Below, one piece after another: positions 12,295 through 25,007 of a DNA stretch of 64,000 bases. Under the pieces are notes generated by a model that was given only the letters and a program-made list of their open reading frames with translations, did not search any database and was not told the DNA's origin. Source of the stretch: Paramecium octaurelia (Eukaryota > Ciliophora > Oligohymenophorea > Peniculida > Parameciidae); contig CAJJDP010000018.1 in NCBI GenBank assembly GCA_905182995.1, forward strand, positions 186,001 through 250,000, written 5' to 3'. The position numbers were made by a program, and so were the translations under genes. The stretch's first letter is position 1; each line of letters begins with the position of its first letter.

Positions 12295-12908
12295 ATGTAA
12301 AATAATAACATTACCTCCTATAATCTCAAAAAAATGTTGTCTCCCATTAAAAGTAAGAAAACTTAGGACTTGTTTTATTAAAATCAAATTTAATCCTTTG
12401 TACATTTAAAGTCTTATATGCCAATTAATCCTTTAAGATTACCTTAACGAAAACACAAAAAAGTTGCTAATTTAACATAAATTGAAGATATCAAATGTAA
12501 ATGTTTATGAAATAAGAGCTATTTTAGCAGAAATAATAAATAAGAAAAACACTCTCTAATGGTTCAACTTTGTAAACTTCTGAATTACCTGAATATTTAG
12601 GAGTCTATACAATTGCAGAAGAAAATGAAGAGCAAGCAAAATCCTATAGTAAATAGCCAACTCCCTCTTATGTTCATTATCAAAATCACACAAAATAAGT
12701 AATGAATTTAATGAAAAATGCTCATAATTAATTATCTCCAGTGATTGGAAGAAAAAAATTAGAAGCTAATTTAATGGGATCTATAGATTTCAATCAATTT
12801 ACAAGGCTGATGAAGGCAATTTACTATCCAATAAAATAAAACAAAAAATAAGACATTGTTAAACAAAGAGCTTTTTCAGAAAAAATTTTCCAAAAATAAA
12901 CTTAATGA
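12295..12908 (+). CDS. Orphan basic protein, about 195 aa
   Basis: Starts MQNNNITSYNLKKMLSPIKS and has a 20-nt intron after EDIK. Basic segments (LPQRKHKKVANL) and an acidic patch (EYLGVYTIAEENEEQAK) are visible. Ends FSEKIFQKQTQ. No domain recognised. It follows the PP2C-like gene on the same strand after about 108 bp. Confidence 0.55.
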
Positions 12909-13479
12909 ATAAAATTATTGAATATAAAATTTAAATCTAAATAAAGAAATGTTGAGTTTTTAAAAAGTTATACAATAATATTATATCTTTATTCTAATAA
13001 TTATAACTTAAAGCATATAAGATAATTTGTTAAGTCATTAGTTTTCTTTGGGATAAAAATAAATGCTCTTCTCTTAATGTCATACAATTTCTTACAAATT
13101 AGATAATATTTATGGATATTAATACTAAGTTTGTGGTTATTTTATAATTAATTACAATATATAATTAAAAGCTCTTAATTTATAGTCCAACAAGATTTAT
13201 ACTAAATTTTAAATATTACAAATAAGTCCTTGATTAGTGAGTAAATTTTGTGTTTTAGAACTTTTTTATTAATTTTAATAAACGATCAGAATTTCTTGAA
13301 TGAATAAACTTCGTTTTTACCTTTAACATTCTTTTTTTGAAAAAACTCTAATATTAATAATTGAACAAGGATTTTTTTTAAGTTAATTAAGTTAAGCATC
13401 TAAAGTTTGGTGTTTTTGAGATACTAATTAAAATTGAATTGATTCAGCTATGTATAATATTTCTTTCAAAAATAAATAA
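12909..13479. other. Spacer without a recognised gene (571 bp)
   Basis: AT-rich, with poly-T and poly-A tracts and TGA in every frame. It probably contains the 3' end of the upstream gene and the promoter of the downstream gene. I see no RNA gene or repeat. Confidence 0.6.
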
Positions 13480-14937
13480 ATGAACTTTTTAAGATAGGCT
13501 GATTTTTTTGGAATTCCATTTATACAACAAATAGATTTGAAGCAATCTATATACAAAAGTGCCTTTGGAGGTCTTGTTACTTTACTAATATTCTCTGCTA
13601 GTGTAGCTTATTCAATCTGGGTTCTTTATCTATGGTAAATTAATTAACTAAGCCCTAAAATATCAAACTCGATCTATAAGTCAGACTTTAAATTGCTTGA
13701 CATGAATTACGATATCATCAAATTATACTTTTGGAGATTCGATTAAGACATGATTGATCCATTTGAGGAGAAAATTTTATTACCTTTAGTGATGTATACA
13801 ACAAATTTCAGTTTCACCGAATTAGAAACTTTGGAAATATCAAATGAAACCACAATTGATGGTATTAGTAAGTTTATCATCCCCAAAATGCGTTTAGCTT
13901 TTTAAGAATTTAATGGGGAAATATTTACGACAACAGAAATGTATATTTAAATAGTTAAATGCTCAGAGATATATCTGAAGCCAAATGAAAAATGTGCCTC
14001 TCAAGAATTGATAGATAAGTTTTATAAACAATCCTTAAACATTGCAGTTCTGCAAATTCACTATAAGTAGTTGAATTCAAAAGACTGCTCTGAATAAACA
14101 AGTGTACAAGAATTTTATATTTAATTGGAATAATAAAATTGTTACACATTAAATACTTTTTTATAAAGTAGTTTTTACGAAATTAGAGATTCCTTTCTTT
14201 TTGGTTCCCCAAGATATATTGAATACATAAATGGGGCTTTAATTTAACCGTAAACCAATTCCATTGAATATTGCAAGCTTGCCTATGATAATGATGTCTT
14301 AGGATTAATTTACATTGTTATGAAAGGAAATCAAGTCAAAACGATATTTGAGTATCCTCATGCTGGAGATTTATTGGCAAACATTGGATCAATAGTATCA
14401 GTATTATTTATGATAAAATATTTAATTATCATAATAAATTAGTATTTTTTGAATAATCAGATAATCAAATAGTTGATTGAACTGTATTATCCTGAATATA
14501 AGCATATTACAATTCAGAAAAATTGGAAAAGACAAATTAAATTAGTCAAATATTAAAATAACTAAGTGGATCTTAAAGAATTTTAGTCTTTTTATGAAAA
14601 AATTTATGATTAAATGAAGTCAAAGTTTAGTTTTATCAATCTATTGTATGAGATATCCAGAATACAGCTCCTAATAAGATCAACAAAGAGTAGAGAGGAA
14701 TTTCGAAAATCTCATTAAATTGGTATTAAATTGAATTTTTCAAATGAAAAAGAGTTTAATTTCTCAGCTGCTAAACCAAGTTTTACGCAAAGGGCCTGTT
14801 CAAATCCGCTTTACTTAACTGATGAAGAGGTAGATATACTATCATTAAATGAACGTACAAGAGAGATAAATTACGATAAAATTCCAGATGAATTATCGGA
14901 ATAAAATGATTTCTATGAAATCAATAAAATAACTTGA
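13480..14937 (+). CDS. Two-membrane-segment ciliate protein, 485 aa, function unknown
   Basis: A single uninterrupted frame of 485 codons, unusual here because almost every other long gene has introns. It starts MNFLRQADFFGIPFIQQIDL, has one hydrophobic helix at about residues 28-52 (GLVTLLIFSASVAYSIWV) and a second at about 310-330 (SIVSVLFMIKYLIIII). The region between them is likely extracytosolic, with several Cys and strand-like segments. The C-terminal 150 residues are charged and helical. The layout (short N-terminus, helix, long ectodomain, helix, charged tail, with a Y-P-H-x-GDLLA-x-IGSI motif before helix 2) resembles a large family of ciliate membrane proteins without assigned function; this is from memory and not verified. 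Confidence 0.7.
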
Positions 14938-15251
14938 AATTTAAAAGGTGTTGATTAAGATTATTCTATTTTATACATATGAAATTTTATTATTTAATTA
15001 AATTCTGAAATATATCTATAAATTCAATCATATGAAAATCAAAATGAGAAATCTTAAAAATGTGGAAATTAGTATAAAAAAGAATTTAGTTAATTAAAAT
15101 AAATTCTACAGATTATAATATTTAGATATTTCTCTAATAGGTTAAATTAATATTTCTAAATTTAATTATTATCAAATTGATTCTTCTTTCTTTGTTAAAA
15201 TAATTTCCCATTTTTATTTCATTAATATAATTTACAATAAGAATAATATTG
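14938..15251. other. Spacer (314 bp), nothing recognised
   Basis: AT-rich stretch between two plus-strand genes. The minus-strand hydrophobic frame here is only a consequence of AT-rich sequence. Confidence 0.55.
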
Positions 15252-17393
15252 ATGACCCCTAAAGTTAGAAAAGGAAAACCACATAAAAAAGCATCTCCTA
15301 TTAAGAGCAAAGATATAAAAATAATAGTTATTGATAGTTTCAAGAGAGATAAAAAAAAATAGGAAGTGAAGAAAAAAGGAACCAAAAAGTAGTTAAGCAA
15401 ATTATAAAAATTTCAAGCTTAAATGATTCCTCAAAATAATGTAGATTAGATTAGATTACAGCATATCTCATGTAAAATACAGTGATTTACTTTAGCTAAA
15501 ATTTAGTAGAATTACAGAACTCAAAATCAGTCATATTTATTAAAAATAAAGAATTAATACGATTAATATCAGTCTTTGATATTAAAATATACATTGTTAA
15601 CTGAACTTGATGATTTTTGTCACACTCATGATTTTCTAAGAAAAACTATCATAAATGCCTTCATTAATTAGATTAAGCTAAGTTTCGATTTTCAAAATAA
15701 AAAATAATTTCAAGTTATTTCAATAGATCAACTGATTTCCATATAATTAAAAATTAACGCATAATCCTATTAATTAGAACTTTATAATCTACTAAAACCA
15801 GTGTTTAGATCTTAAACTGTAGATTAAGCTTACATTAAATTAAAAATAATGTTGCAATAAAGAAATATAGAGAAAAAGCTCGAGGAGAAACATTAAGTCT
15901 TTGAAAGCTTGAAGGAATAAAGTTTAGAAAAGTGTTTTGATAATGAAATGGGTGATTTGCATTTTTCGTCATTAAATTATGCATAACTTTTAGAAGTATA
16001 ATAAAAACAAGAATTAATATAAAATGCTAAGGCAAAATATGATTAACCACTGATATTAGATAGTTTTTTTAAAAATTCTAATTTATAAAATCCTAAATAA
16101 TAATTAAATTCAATAAGATAATTCTTAATTAAACCAATTGCTAAATAATAAATTGAATTAAGTAAAATGTCTGTGAAATCAAGAAATCAAAGTAAAGAAT
16201 CTTGCTATTCAAGAAATGAGTCATATTTTATGCCTTATTAATCAAATATTTAAAACAAAAAAGCTTAACCATATTAAAATTTAATTCAAGAGTTTAGATA
16301 ATAAAACAAATAGGTATTTTAACCTAATGCTAATCAAAAATTAAGTAGAGCTTAAAGCATGAATACATCTTTTGAATTACCTTTTGATTTAGAATCATAA
16401 CCAAGTTGTACTCCAGCTAATGCCAAAAAAACAATGTTAGTCTAAAACGGATAAATTAACAAATTTGGTTTTGAGGTGGGATGTCGAGAAATAGATAAAT
16501 ATAGTTACAATTCTAGGAAACAAATTAAAAATCAAAACATAAGTGTTAATAGGAATGATATTAATTAATCTCAATAATTTAATTACCATAATAGAAGTTT
16601 TGATTTTAGTAGATAATTAGGATTAAGCAATTTATACAATTCTAAGATGTTCAATGTAAATAACAGTTAAACGAATGGAAATAGCAATCTATAATTTTCA
16701 AAAGTACAATCATAAAATGCTAACAATGATTGGTTAATAGAATCACCATAGGGCAGATCAGTAATTTAATCATAAAATACGTGGTAATAATATAATTGGA
16801 TAATATTTACAAATGAAAATAGCAATTTGAGTTTTAATAGATAAATAAACATTTAAAATTTGAAATTATTGAATGTTTCAATTGATTCAACTTTTTTTGA
16901 TGATTACGAGTATATATTATTGAGTGATAAGTTTAAAATATTAATTATGGAACAGAAGGACCTAGTGTGTCCTGAAACCCATATGAGACTGGGTAAGGGA
17001 GATGAAAAAGGAGCAATTCAGGCTATGATTAATAAAATGAAACTTTAAATGCAATAATTTATGCTATAATACAATAGTAGATAAGTAATTGTTTTGATTT
17101 AATATTAACATTAATTTTTTTTGAGAATGCTCATTGAATACATATTTCCTCAATTGGGATAATTGTAAGAATAATATAAGATAACACCATTTTACTAGAT
17201 TGAAGAGTTACAAGAAATAATATTTGATCTAATTCAGACTTAAGAGAATATTAGATATGATAGATTAATAAAAGTATCAAATGATCTTAGTAAATTTCGA
17301 TCAAAAATATAAAATATTGAATTTTCTAATTTGGTTACAATGAGATGCTTAAATCACTTATATTAGACTTTAGTATAATAGTTAACAAATTGA
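15252..17393 (+). CDS. Long Gln/Asn-rich orphan protein, about 705 aa
   Basis: Starts MTPKVRKGKPHKKASPIKS with a very basic N-terminus. One 24-nt intron follows SPQ..LQHIS; after it the frame is open for about 630 codons with dozens of TAA/TAG Gln codons. The middle is low-complexity (Asn, Gln, Ser). Segments such as FFDDYEYILLSDKFKILI and CPETHMRLGKGDEKGAIQAM near the C-terminus are the only ordered-looking parts. No known domain. The basic start could mean nucleic-acid or microtubule binding, but that is only a guess. Confidence 0.65.
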
Positions 17394-17617
17394 TGAAATT
17401 TATTTCCATTTTAAATTACTTTTATAAATAAATATAAATTTACACAAGAATTTAAACTGTTAAAGTTTTTATATAATTGCATTCTAAAATCCCTTTCTAA
17501 TCCTACAGGAAAATCTTAATCTTCATGAGAATTTAAGTTAATAAATTATAATATCTTTTAACCAATTATCTATTTTAATTGTTTTAGAAATTTATAATAA
17601 TTTTGAGATGTTTGAAA

Positions 17618-18823
17618 TCATGAAATATTATTACATAAGTTCATATATATTATTTTAGTAGCTTCCCTTCCTCTTACATCTATTGGTCCTGTTTTTATTG
17701 GCACATTCTCCCTTCCCTTGGGTTAAATTCTTCTTGCTGGACTGACATATATTTTTTATATAAGTTTTTGAGAATCTATAGGTTTGGGTGATGCCATTCT
17801 GACCCTTTGTTCTGGTTTTTACATTATATTATATTCTGTGATTCTTCTTCTTGGTGAACCACATCTCAATTACTATTAAGAGGGATATGATCGAAGCGGA
17901 GATCTTGGCTGAATGTTTTCTTAGAATTCTACTAAATTCAACATGTTGCTATATTTTTTAACGAATGAAGAGGTAAGAATTTGACTAATAGGAGGTCTAT
18001 GATTGGGATCTAGAGACAATAATTGAGAAATTAATTAGAAGGCTTCTTTTGATACTGATGGTTTGATTTTAGGTTGGCCTTACCTAATGGCAAGTGAAAT
18101 TTCCTTAAAATCTTTTCCTTTAAAAGGTGCATATTTATGTAGTAGCTCATATAACAATATCCCCAATGACCATAAATCAATTTTGTAATCATACATTACT
18201 TCCATTACTATTTCAGGTGCCATATATTCATAGGTTCCACAGAAGGTCTTTCTCTTTTGATGTATATTCTCAGCACACCAGCCAAAATCGCATACTTTCA
18301 AATTAAATTTTTCATCTAATAATAGATTTTCTGGCTTAATATCTCTATGAAATATATTATTCTAATGCATATATTATAATGCAAGACATGTTTACACAAA
18401 ATACTTACATGCTTCCTACTCACTCATAGGTGGATTCTTTTAAATATGAGTAAATAAATTGCCTATATTTATTTAAATAATTTTACCATTTTCGAGATAT
18501 TCGATGACAATAAAAATAGAATCATTCTCATAAAATGAATCATAGAGCTATACTATATTTGGATTCCTGCATTTCTTATGAACTCTGATTTCTCTTTCAA
18601 TGCCTTCACTTTCACATTGATTTGTAATTGTTTCTCCAGGCATCTAAAAATTTTATAGACAATGTACTATTTTAATTGCATATTTTTTCTAGGTTGGTTT
18701 ATGAAGATATAAATTCACACTTCCAAAACTACCAGTTCCTAATTTCTATATGAATTAAAACTCATTCATTGTTGTAAATGTTCCTGAATTGAAAGTTTAG
18801 ATTTGTTTTGCATAACTAGACAT
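17618..18823 (-). CDS. Aurora-like Ser/Thr protein kinase
   Basis: Starts MSSYAKQIQTFNSG. Kinase motifs in order: LGTGSFGSV, YAIKI, ERE-IRVHKKCRNPNIVQLYD, catalytic loop HRDIKPENLLLD, VCDFGWCAENIHQKRKTFCGTYEYMAPE, IDLWSLGILLYELLHKYAPF, then LDPNHRPPISQIL. The DFGW and the RKTFCGT-EYMAPE activation loop are close to the Aurora family (DFGWS, TLCGT), with the long ciliate form of the loop. The C-tail of about 90 residues is basic with SP and RRR motifs (SPRRRITEY), likely phosphorylated or spindle-associated by analogy. Introns include a 24-nt one at 18644-18667. Aurora kinases act in mitosis and in cilia disassembly; that role is inferred. Confidence 0.83.
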
Positions 18824-19017
18824 TAATAAAATTCAGAATTTTAACGGTATAAATATTAATTTTTATTATAATCAATTACAAACGATTTTCGCAGTATTCT
18901 TAATTACTACTCATACAGGTTTATAGAACTATCAATCTAAAAATAAATCAACATTTTAGCATTAATCACAAGATTATCAATTCTTTAAGAATATGAGAAT
19001 GAGCCTATTTTCCCGTG
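18824..19017. other. Spacer, nothing recognised
   Basis: AT-rich DNA upstream of the Aurora-like gene. It likely carries that gene's promoter. Confidence 0.4.
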
Positions 19018-19350
19018 TCAATTTCCTTAACATTTTTTATCAACCATTTATTCAAAATTGTACTCTAACTTTGTTTTTTTATCATCAACAACCTTATTAA
19101 CCTATTGTGTAAATCTAATACAAGTGGTTATTTCTAGTATGGATGATTAAAACTATATTGACAACTACATTTGATCCTTTTTAGTATAAATTCTTAAAAC
19201 ACAACAAAATATTGGTTCAATTCTAATTACTTTGAAATAATATGAAGGTATATTTGAGAATAATTTCAAATAGCTCAAAATACGAACATCTTCAAAAGTG
19301 TGTTGTTACTGAATTATTAAGACCTAATTAATAGTGTCGCTAATTATACT
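19018..19350 (-). CDS. Possible small protein, weak call
   Basis: A minus-strand frame free of TGA for over 100 codons ends at 19018-19020 with VVDDKKTKLEYNFEQM and KCQGN. The composition is protein-like: TFEDVRILSYLKLFSNIP, then YFKVIRIEPIFCCVLRIY. No in-frame ATG is found at the 5' side, so a start would need an unseen intron, or the frame is chance. It lies between two kinase genes that are transcribed away from it. No domain recognised. Confidence 0.3.
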
Positions 19351-19402
19351 TTAAATAATTTATACAGAAAAAATCTTTATATTATCTGGAAAATTGATAG
19401 GA

Positions 19403-21122
19403 ATGAATGAGCACAAAGAAGTCATTAGGAAATAAATTGGAGATTATTGTTTTGATATGAATGATATTATTGGAGAAGGTTACTCATCCAAAGTCTATAA
19501 GGGGATTCACATGGTTACTCAATAAGTTGTTGCAATAAAGGTCATTTCTTTAGAAAATTACAACTCACCAATATAGAAATCCCTTCTTTAAAATGAAATC
19601 AAAATTCTGCTGCAAATCGACAATCCCAATCTCCTCAGAGTGTATGAAATAAGTAGAAGTGCCAATAACACCTATATTGTGAGTGAATATTGTGAAGGTG
19701 GCAATTTAGAAGTTTTACTGAAACGAGAACCAATGAAAATAGATAAGGCTATTGACATACTCACTTAAATTTGTAAAGGCTTGTTAGACCTACACAAAAA
19801 AAGTATCATAATAAACTTCTATAAATCTAGATATCATTCACAGAGACATTAAACCCGCTAATGTATTAATTAAAGACGGCATTTTTAAACTTGTTGATTT
19901 TGGCTTTGCTCTTATTGAGAATTAATACGATAGCATAATCAAACGATACAATGTTGGAACTCCTATGTACATGGCACCGGAGATTTAATTGTTCAACCAA
20001 TATTCAGAAAAAAGTGACGTATGGGCTTTAGGAATTATGCTCTATGAGATGCTATATCAAACAGCTCCAAAATTTAAGTTGAAGGAGATGACTCTTTTAT
20101 AAGAAATCTAATAAAAGTGCTAGACTATCGATATCAAATATTAGAATCTAATAATCAAACTTTTTGAAGGTATGCTATAATTAGATTCTGAAGATAGAAT
20201 AACAATTTAGTAGATTCTCTCAATAATACAGGAGAATTAATTATCTTAATCATCTGCTTAAAAATTAAGTTCACAATTAATTAAACTTTCACAAAAGTCA
20301 GTATCTACATCAATTAATTCTCCACTTTAATTCAAAAGTGCAAAAACTCCAAATGAAATAAGAAAGAAATACGTCTAATAACTCTTATCAAATAACAAGC
20401 CTCAATCTTTTGATGATTAAAAATTAGCCAATTGTCTTAGAGTGAAAACTTAAAAGGAAGAATAGGAAATTGTAATCACTTAATTTACATCTGACGATGA
20501 GTATCCAGGTAAAAATCTCAAAACCAGTCTGAATCAACCAGCTCCTAAATATTGCCATAAAAAAAGCGACTCAGATATCAATATAGAATTGATAGGCTAA
20601 ATTAGTACTGATTGTTCTATTCAGAAATCTCCAAAATAACAAAATCTCTAAAAATAAGTTAATAAAGATATTGATATACCCGTAATTTTGAAACCCACAT
20701 ACAAGTTTTGTGAATTTGTAGAATAGGCTATATTGAATTTTCCTCATTAAGACAATGATCTTATGTTGAAGTTTTAATTTCTATTAAGAAAGCTATTAGC
20801 CATCAAAGCCAAAGTTTTCTATACATTTGCCCCTATCAAAATAAAATCATAATTGGATAATTGGATTAAACAACTTCAAGACTATTATAAGAAGATCCAA
20901 TATCAAATCAATTTGAATTTAGATAAAACTTTTCAAATATTTTTTAATCCTAATCTAGAAGAATAAGGCAAGCTCTTAACAATGTATATTATGAGTTTGG
21001 CCAATTAAATGAACAGTTAATCGAATGAAATAAAAATTATAATTGGAATTTTGGAAGAAAACTTGTAACATCAGAATGATCCCTTCTTATTTGCAAGAAA
21101 ATGGATGTTCCAGAAATCATGA
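19403..21122 (+). CDS. ULK/Atg1-like Ser/Thr protein kinase, about 563 aa
   Basis: Starts MNEHKEVIRKQIGDYCF. Motifs in order: IIGEGYSSKVYKG (glycine loop), VVAIKVISLEN, NPNLLRVYEI, SEYCEGGNLEVLL, HRDIKPANVLI, VDFGFALIEN, NVGTPMYMAPEI, SDVWALGIMLYEMLY. A 28-nt intron lies just before DIIHRD. GTPMYMAPE and the compact kinase-first layout fit the ULK/Atg1 group. The long C-terminal half is hydrophilic and then helical (EFVEQAILNFPHQDNDLM onward), as in ciliate ULK-type kinases. Autophagy or ciliary functions are known for ULK relatives; which applies here is not visible. Confidence 0.83.
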
Positions 21123-21217
21123 TATTATTCGCCATATTTTGGAATTTGATTATAATTTATAGATTACCTTTGATAAAATAAATTAAATTTTTCCTTATTA
21201 AATATTTCATTGTAAAA

Positions 21218-22812
21218 ATGGACTAGAATGATTAAAATGATCTAAAAAAAAGACTTGAATAAAAAAGGAAAATATTGTAGGAATAGAAAAGGGCAAAGGA
21301 AGAAGAATAAAAGAAAAAAAAGGAAGAAGAGGAACAATAATAAATGAAAAAATAAGAGTAATAATCATCTGAAAACATTGTTAAAAAATAACCTGATAAT
21401 GTAATAAATGTATTGGTATTTACAAGTAATCTATTATTGAGGATAACCTTAAATAGTAACTTAATGATTCATAAAAATAGAAAGAATAATAAATTAAAAA
21501 TGAAGCACTAAAAAAGTAGAGTGAATAATCAAATTAAATTATGACATTATAAAAAAAAGAAAATTAACAAACCTCATAAAATAATTAGAAGCCCCAAAAA
21601 TAAGATGAATCTAATCAAAAGGTTATATAAATTACTAATAAGCAAATCAATAATTAATAAAAAACTTTTGCTTCTGATTAAAAAGGAAAAAATAAATTTG
21701 TAGAAGATAACAATAGAAATCAAAAGGAAGACTTATAAAAAAAGAATGATGAACCAAAGCCTGATTAAATAAGATAAGATAAAGAACAATAGGTTTAAGA
21801 AGAAAATAGGAAATAGTTATTACTAATTAATAAAAAGTCGGATAATGAAAAGTAAATTAGAGATTAAAAACATATTAAAGAATAGGATGAAAAAGAAAAA
21901 TAAAATAAATAAAGACTAGAATCTGAAAAAATTGAAAAAGACAGAATTGATAGAGAAAAAAAAGAAAAAGAAAGGCAAGAAAAAGAAAAAGAAAAATAAG
22001 AAAGATAATTAAGAGAGAGACAGGAAAAAGAAAAATAATTAGAAAGGGAAAAGTAGGAGAAAGAAAGATAACTAAGAGAAAAACAAGAAAAGGATAAATA
22101 AGAGAAATTGGAAAAATTAAGATAAGAAAAAGAAAAATAGGAAAAATTAAGATAAGAAAAAGAAAAATAAGATAAATTGGAAAGAGAAAAACGAGAAAAG
22201 TAAGAAAGATAAGAAAGATAAGAAAGACTAGAAAGATAAGAAAGAGAGAGACAAGAAAAATACGATAGAGAAAGAAAAGAAAAAGAAAGATAAGAAAAAG
22301 AAAGATAAGAAAGAGAAAGATAAGAATTAAAAGAAAAAGAAAAATATTTATTAAATTCTAAGCGCTAATAAGAGCGTACGCATCCTTCGCAGGGAGATAC
22401 GGATTTAATTTAGACTAAAAAATAAAATTAAGAAAGAATAGAATAAGAATTTGACCATTCATCGCAGTAAGCAAATTGTCACATCTACGAAGAAGGCGAA
22501 ATTGTCTGTCCATAACGAACTACAACTGTCTCTAATATACCTTTATCGAAAAATGTAGAACAACAGCAACCGATAATTGAAAATAGAATAAGAAAAACAG
22601 GATAAAGGCACTGTAAAATAATACTACAAGATATAAGGGAAAAGATTTCTAAATATAATTAAAAAGACAATAAAAAGAAATAAAAAAGACTTAAAAAATA
22701 TAAAAAAGCAGTCTTCAAATTTTTATAAAAATTACCTGAGATAAATGATTAATAAGAAACCAACACATAAAGATTTTTGGAAGTTTTCAATTATTTTGAT
22801 AATATTATTTGA
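21218..22812 (+). CDS. Glu/Lys/Arg-rich helical protein, about 522 aa
   Basis: Starts MDQNDQNDLKKRLEQKRKIL. One 26-nt intron follows QPDN. Between about 21880 and 22345 the protein is nearly pure E, K, R, Q and D in i/i+4 patterns (REKKEKERQEKEKEK kind), with no hydrophobic heptads. That is the signature of a charged single alpha-helix rather than a normal coiled coil. A less biased C-terminus follows, with several Cys and His (HIYEEGEIVCPQR) and a basic stretch (KKKQKRLKKYKKAVFKFL), ending LEVFNYFDNII. Similar E/K/R helices act as rigid spacers in cytoskeletal and RNA-splicing proteins; the role here is unknown. Confidence 0.68.
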
Positions 22813-22912
22813 TTCATATAGTATAATCTATTATTAATACTAGATACTAATTTTAATTGTGTTAAAGTAAATATATTTCTTAATTATATTTACCTAATTT
22901 TTCAACGAATAA

Positions 22913-23865
22913 ATGGCAAAGGAATTTTAAGTTTTGAAGTTAAATTCTCCAATCAATCAAAAGAAAAAAAACACATAATTATGCTTTAATTCACTTGGAT
23001 TCTTGCAGTCTATTTAATTTGTAAATCAAATGGAAAAAAGTGATGAATTAAAATAATCACATTAAGATTTGATGAAAAAATATTACTAATCAAAGACATA
23101 TGAACAAAAATAGGCAGCTCTATCCACTATTTAATCACAGAAAGTATTTTATTAATTTATAAGACTTTGCCTTAAAAATTTGAGAATATTAATGATAAGT
23201 TGAACCTAAAAATAAATAGTAATAAACATAGAGAAAAAGAAAATTAATTTTTTCGATAGCCTAAAATTTTAGAAATTGATCAATCTACTAATTAAATACC
23301 TAAAGAAAAGTCCTTATTCAATAAGCAAATTGATATTATCAAGCTCCACAACCTAAAAGAATGTGATAAGAAGACAAACACTCAAACTAAAGTTGTATCA
23401 ACCAATACTACTCTGATGGATAAGCGGACTCTGGATCCCAATATAATGCCACTCTCAAGTTTGGTTAGAAAATCATTAAAATAAAAAAATTAACCGTAAC
23501 TTTTATAAATAAGCTCAAATACTATATTCCTTAAGGATGAGATTTCTGGTAAAGTCTGTTTTAAGTAAAAATCTCAAAGCTAGTAAGAAGTGTAAAGGTA
23601 TGTATAGGATGAGATAGAAGATACATTAGTATAAAAGGACGAAATTGATAAAGAAATCAACAATTGTTCACCATAATTTGCTGTGAAAAAATGCTTTTTC
23701 TCTTTAGCGCAAGGATGTTTAGGTATGTTATAATCTGAGTGTTAGAATAATAGAACAACTAAGCAAGATATTCAAGTTATGAAAAAAGAGTGGACATAAA
23801 AGGAAGCAAAGTGTCAAAAAGCAATAGAGCACATACATCAGGAAAACAGGAGTAAAAATAAATGA
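22913..23865 (+). CDS. Orphan hydrophilic protein, about 310 aa
   Basis: Starts MAKEFQVLKLNSPINQ, with a 20-nt intron after QSQK. A helical, Lys/Glu-rich protein with a small Cys cluster near the end (KKCFFSLAQGCLGML, SECQNN) and a final IEHIHQENRSKNK. No domain recognised. It sits 100 bp after the charged-helix gene on the same strand. Confidence 0.6.
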
Positions 23866-24372
23866 ATCGATTGTACGAATATATATTAGAAGGTAATTGT
23901 TGATATTTAAATTTGTATTTATTATAACTCTTGACAATTCCCTAAATGAATAAATAAATAATCTCTAAAATTCAAATCAAATATATCTAAAAATATTTTA
24001 AAGATTAGTATTAAAATATAAAATTAGACAAAAAGAAGATTACTTTAGTTATCTCAGTATTTTAATAATATGAACTTTAATAAGGTTTGCTGCCTATTGA
24101 AGGAATTTATCAAAAGCTAAGTTTCTAAAAATATCTTTTCAAAAAAACATATTAATAGTAATTTCAAGTGTTAGTATTGAAAAAATTTGTATAATTCGAA
24201 TAAAAATATTTTGAACTTGGGAAGCAAAAAATAAGGTTTATTATGAGGATATGTATTGATTTATAAGGTAATATTAAATAATAATTTTATTAAATTCAAT
24301 TTTAGTAAATGAATAAGTTTAAATAATACTAATTATAATATTTATTTTGAATATTCAATAAATTCAAAATAT
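23866..24372. other. Spacer (507 bp), nothing recognised
   Basis: Lies between convergent genes. Frames are short and broken by TGA; a 36-codon frame (MNFNKVCCLLKEF start) is too small to call. Confidence 0.55.
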
Positions 24373-24978
24373 TCATAATTATTTTAGCTATTGCACTTCT
24401 TGTCGCCATGATAAACTAAATTCATTTACTTTTGACATAAACTCTTCTTAGAAATTCGAATCTCTATTGATATGTTACAAATCGATTAGTTTAGGTTTAG
24501 GCTTCTCTATTTATTCATACTCTTTTAATTGTCCATATACGCTATTTTAAATATCATTTTATTTTAGGGTTTCTACAGCTAGCTTCAAGTCTTCATTTTC
24601 CTGGAGGATTGGGATCTTGATTTGCTTCAACATCTCGAGATTTTTGGACCAAAGATGGCATGCCTGCTATTCATACTATTGAATAATGCGAAACATTTGG
24701 CTTAAGAGATCGAGCAAATCTGAGACTGTGGCATAGCCTGAGGAATGAATACTTTCTGTTAACTTTGAATTGATTTCAATTTTTAATGAATCGAATATGC
24801 ATGACCATTCGAAAAGGATGTCTATCTTTATGATATGGGCATCTTTGGTGGAGAATACTAAGGACTAGCCTTTCTCTTATTTTTGGTCTTTCTAGATTTT
24901 GTCTATAGAGAAGTATGCATACCTTAATTTGTAATCAATAAGTTTTTGAACAAGGATGTTTTGGGAAATTTGATTCAT
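24373..24978 (-). CDS. Orphan helical protein, 201 aa
   Basis: Intronless. Starts MNQISQNILVQKLIDYKLRY and ends SLSWRQEVQQLKQL. It is predicted helical throughout (EINSKLTESIHSSGYATVSDL, ENEDLKLAVETL), acidic and soluble. No motif recognised. It lies 29 bp downstream of the cyclic-nucleotide-binding gene on the same strand. Confidence 0.62.
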
Positions 24979-25007
24979 TTTTAATTTTATTTTTAAGTAG
25001 TTAATAA

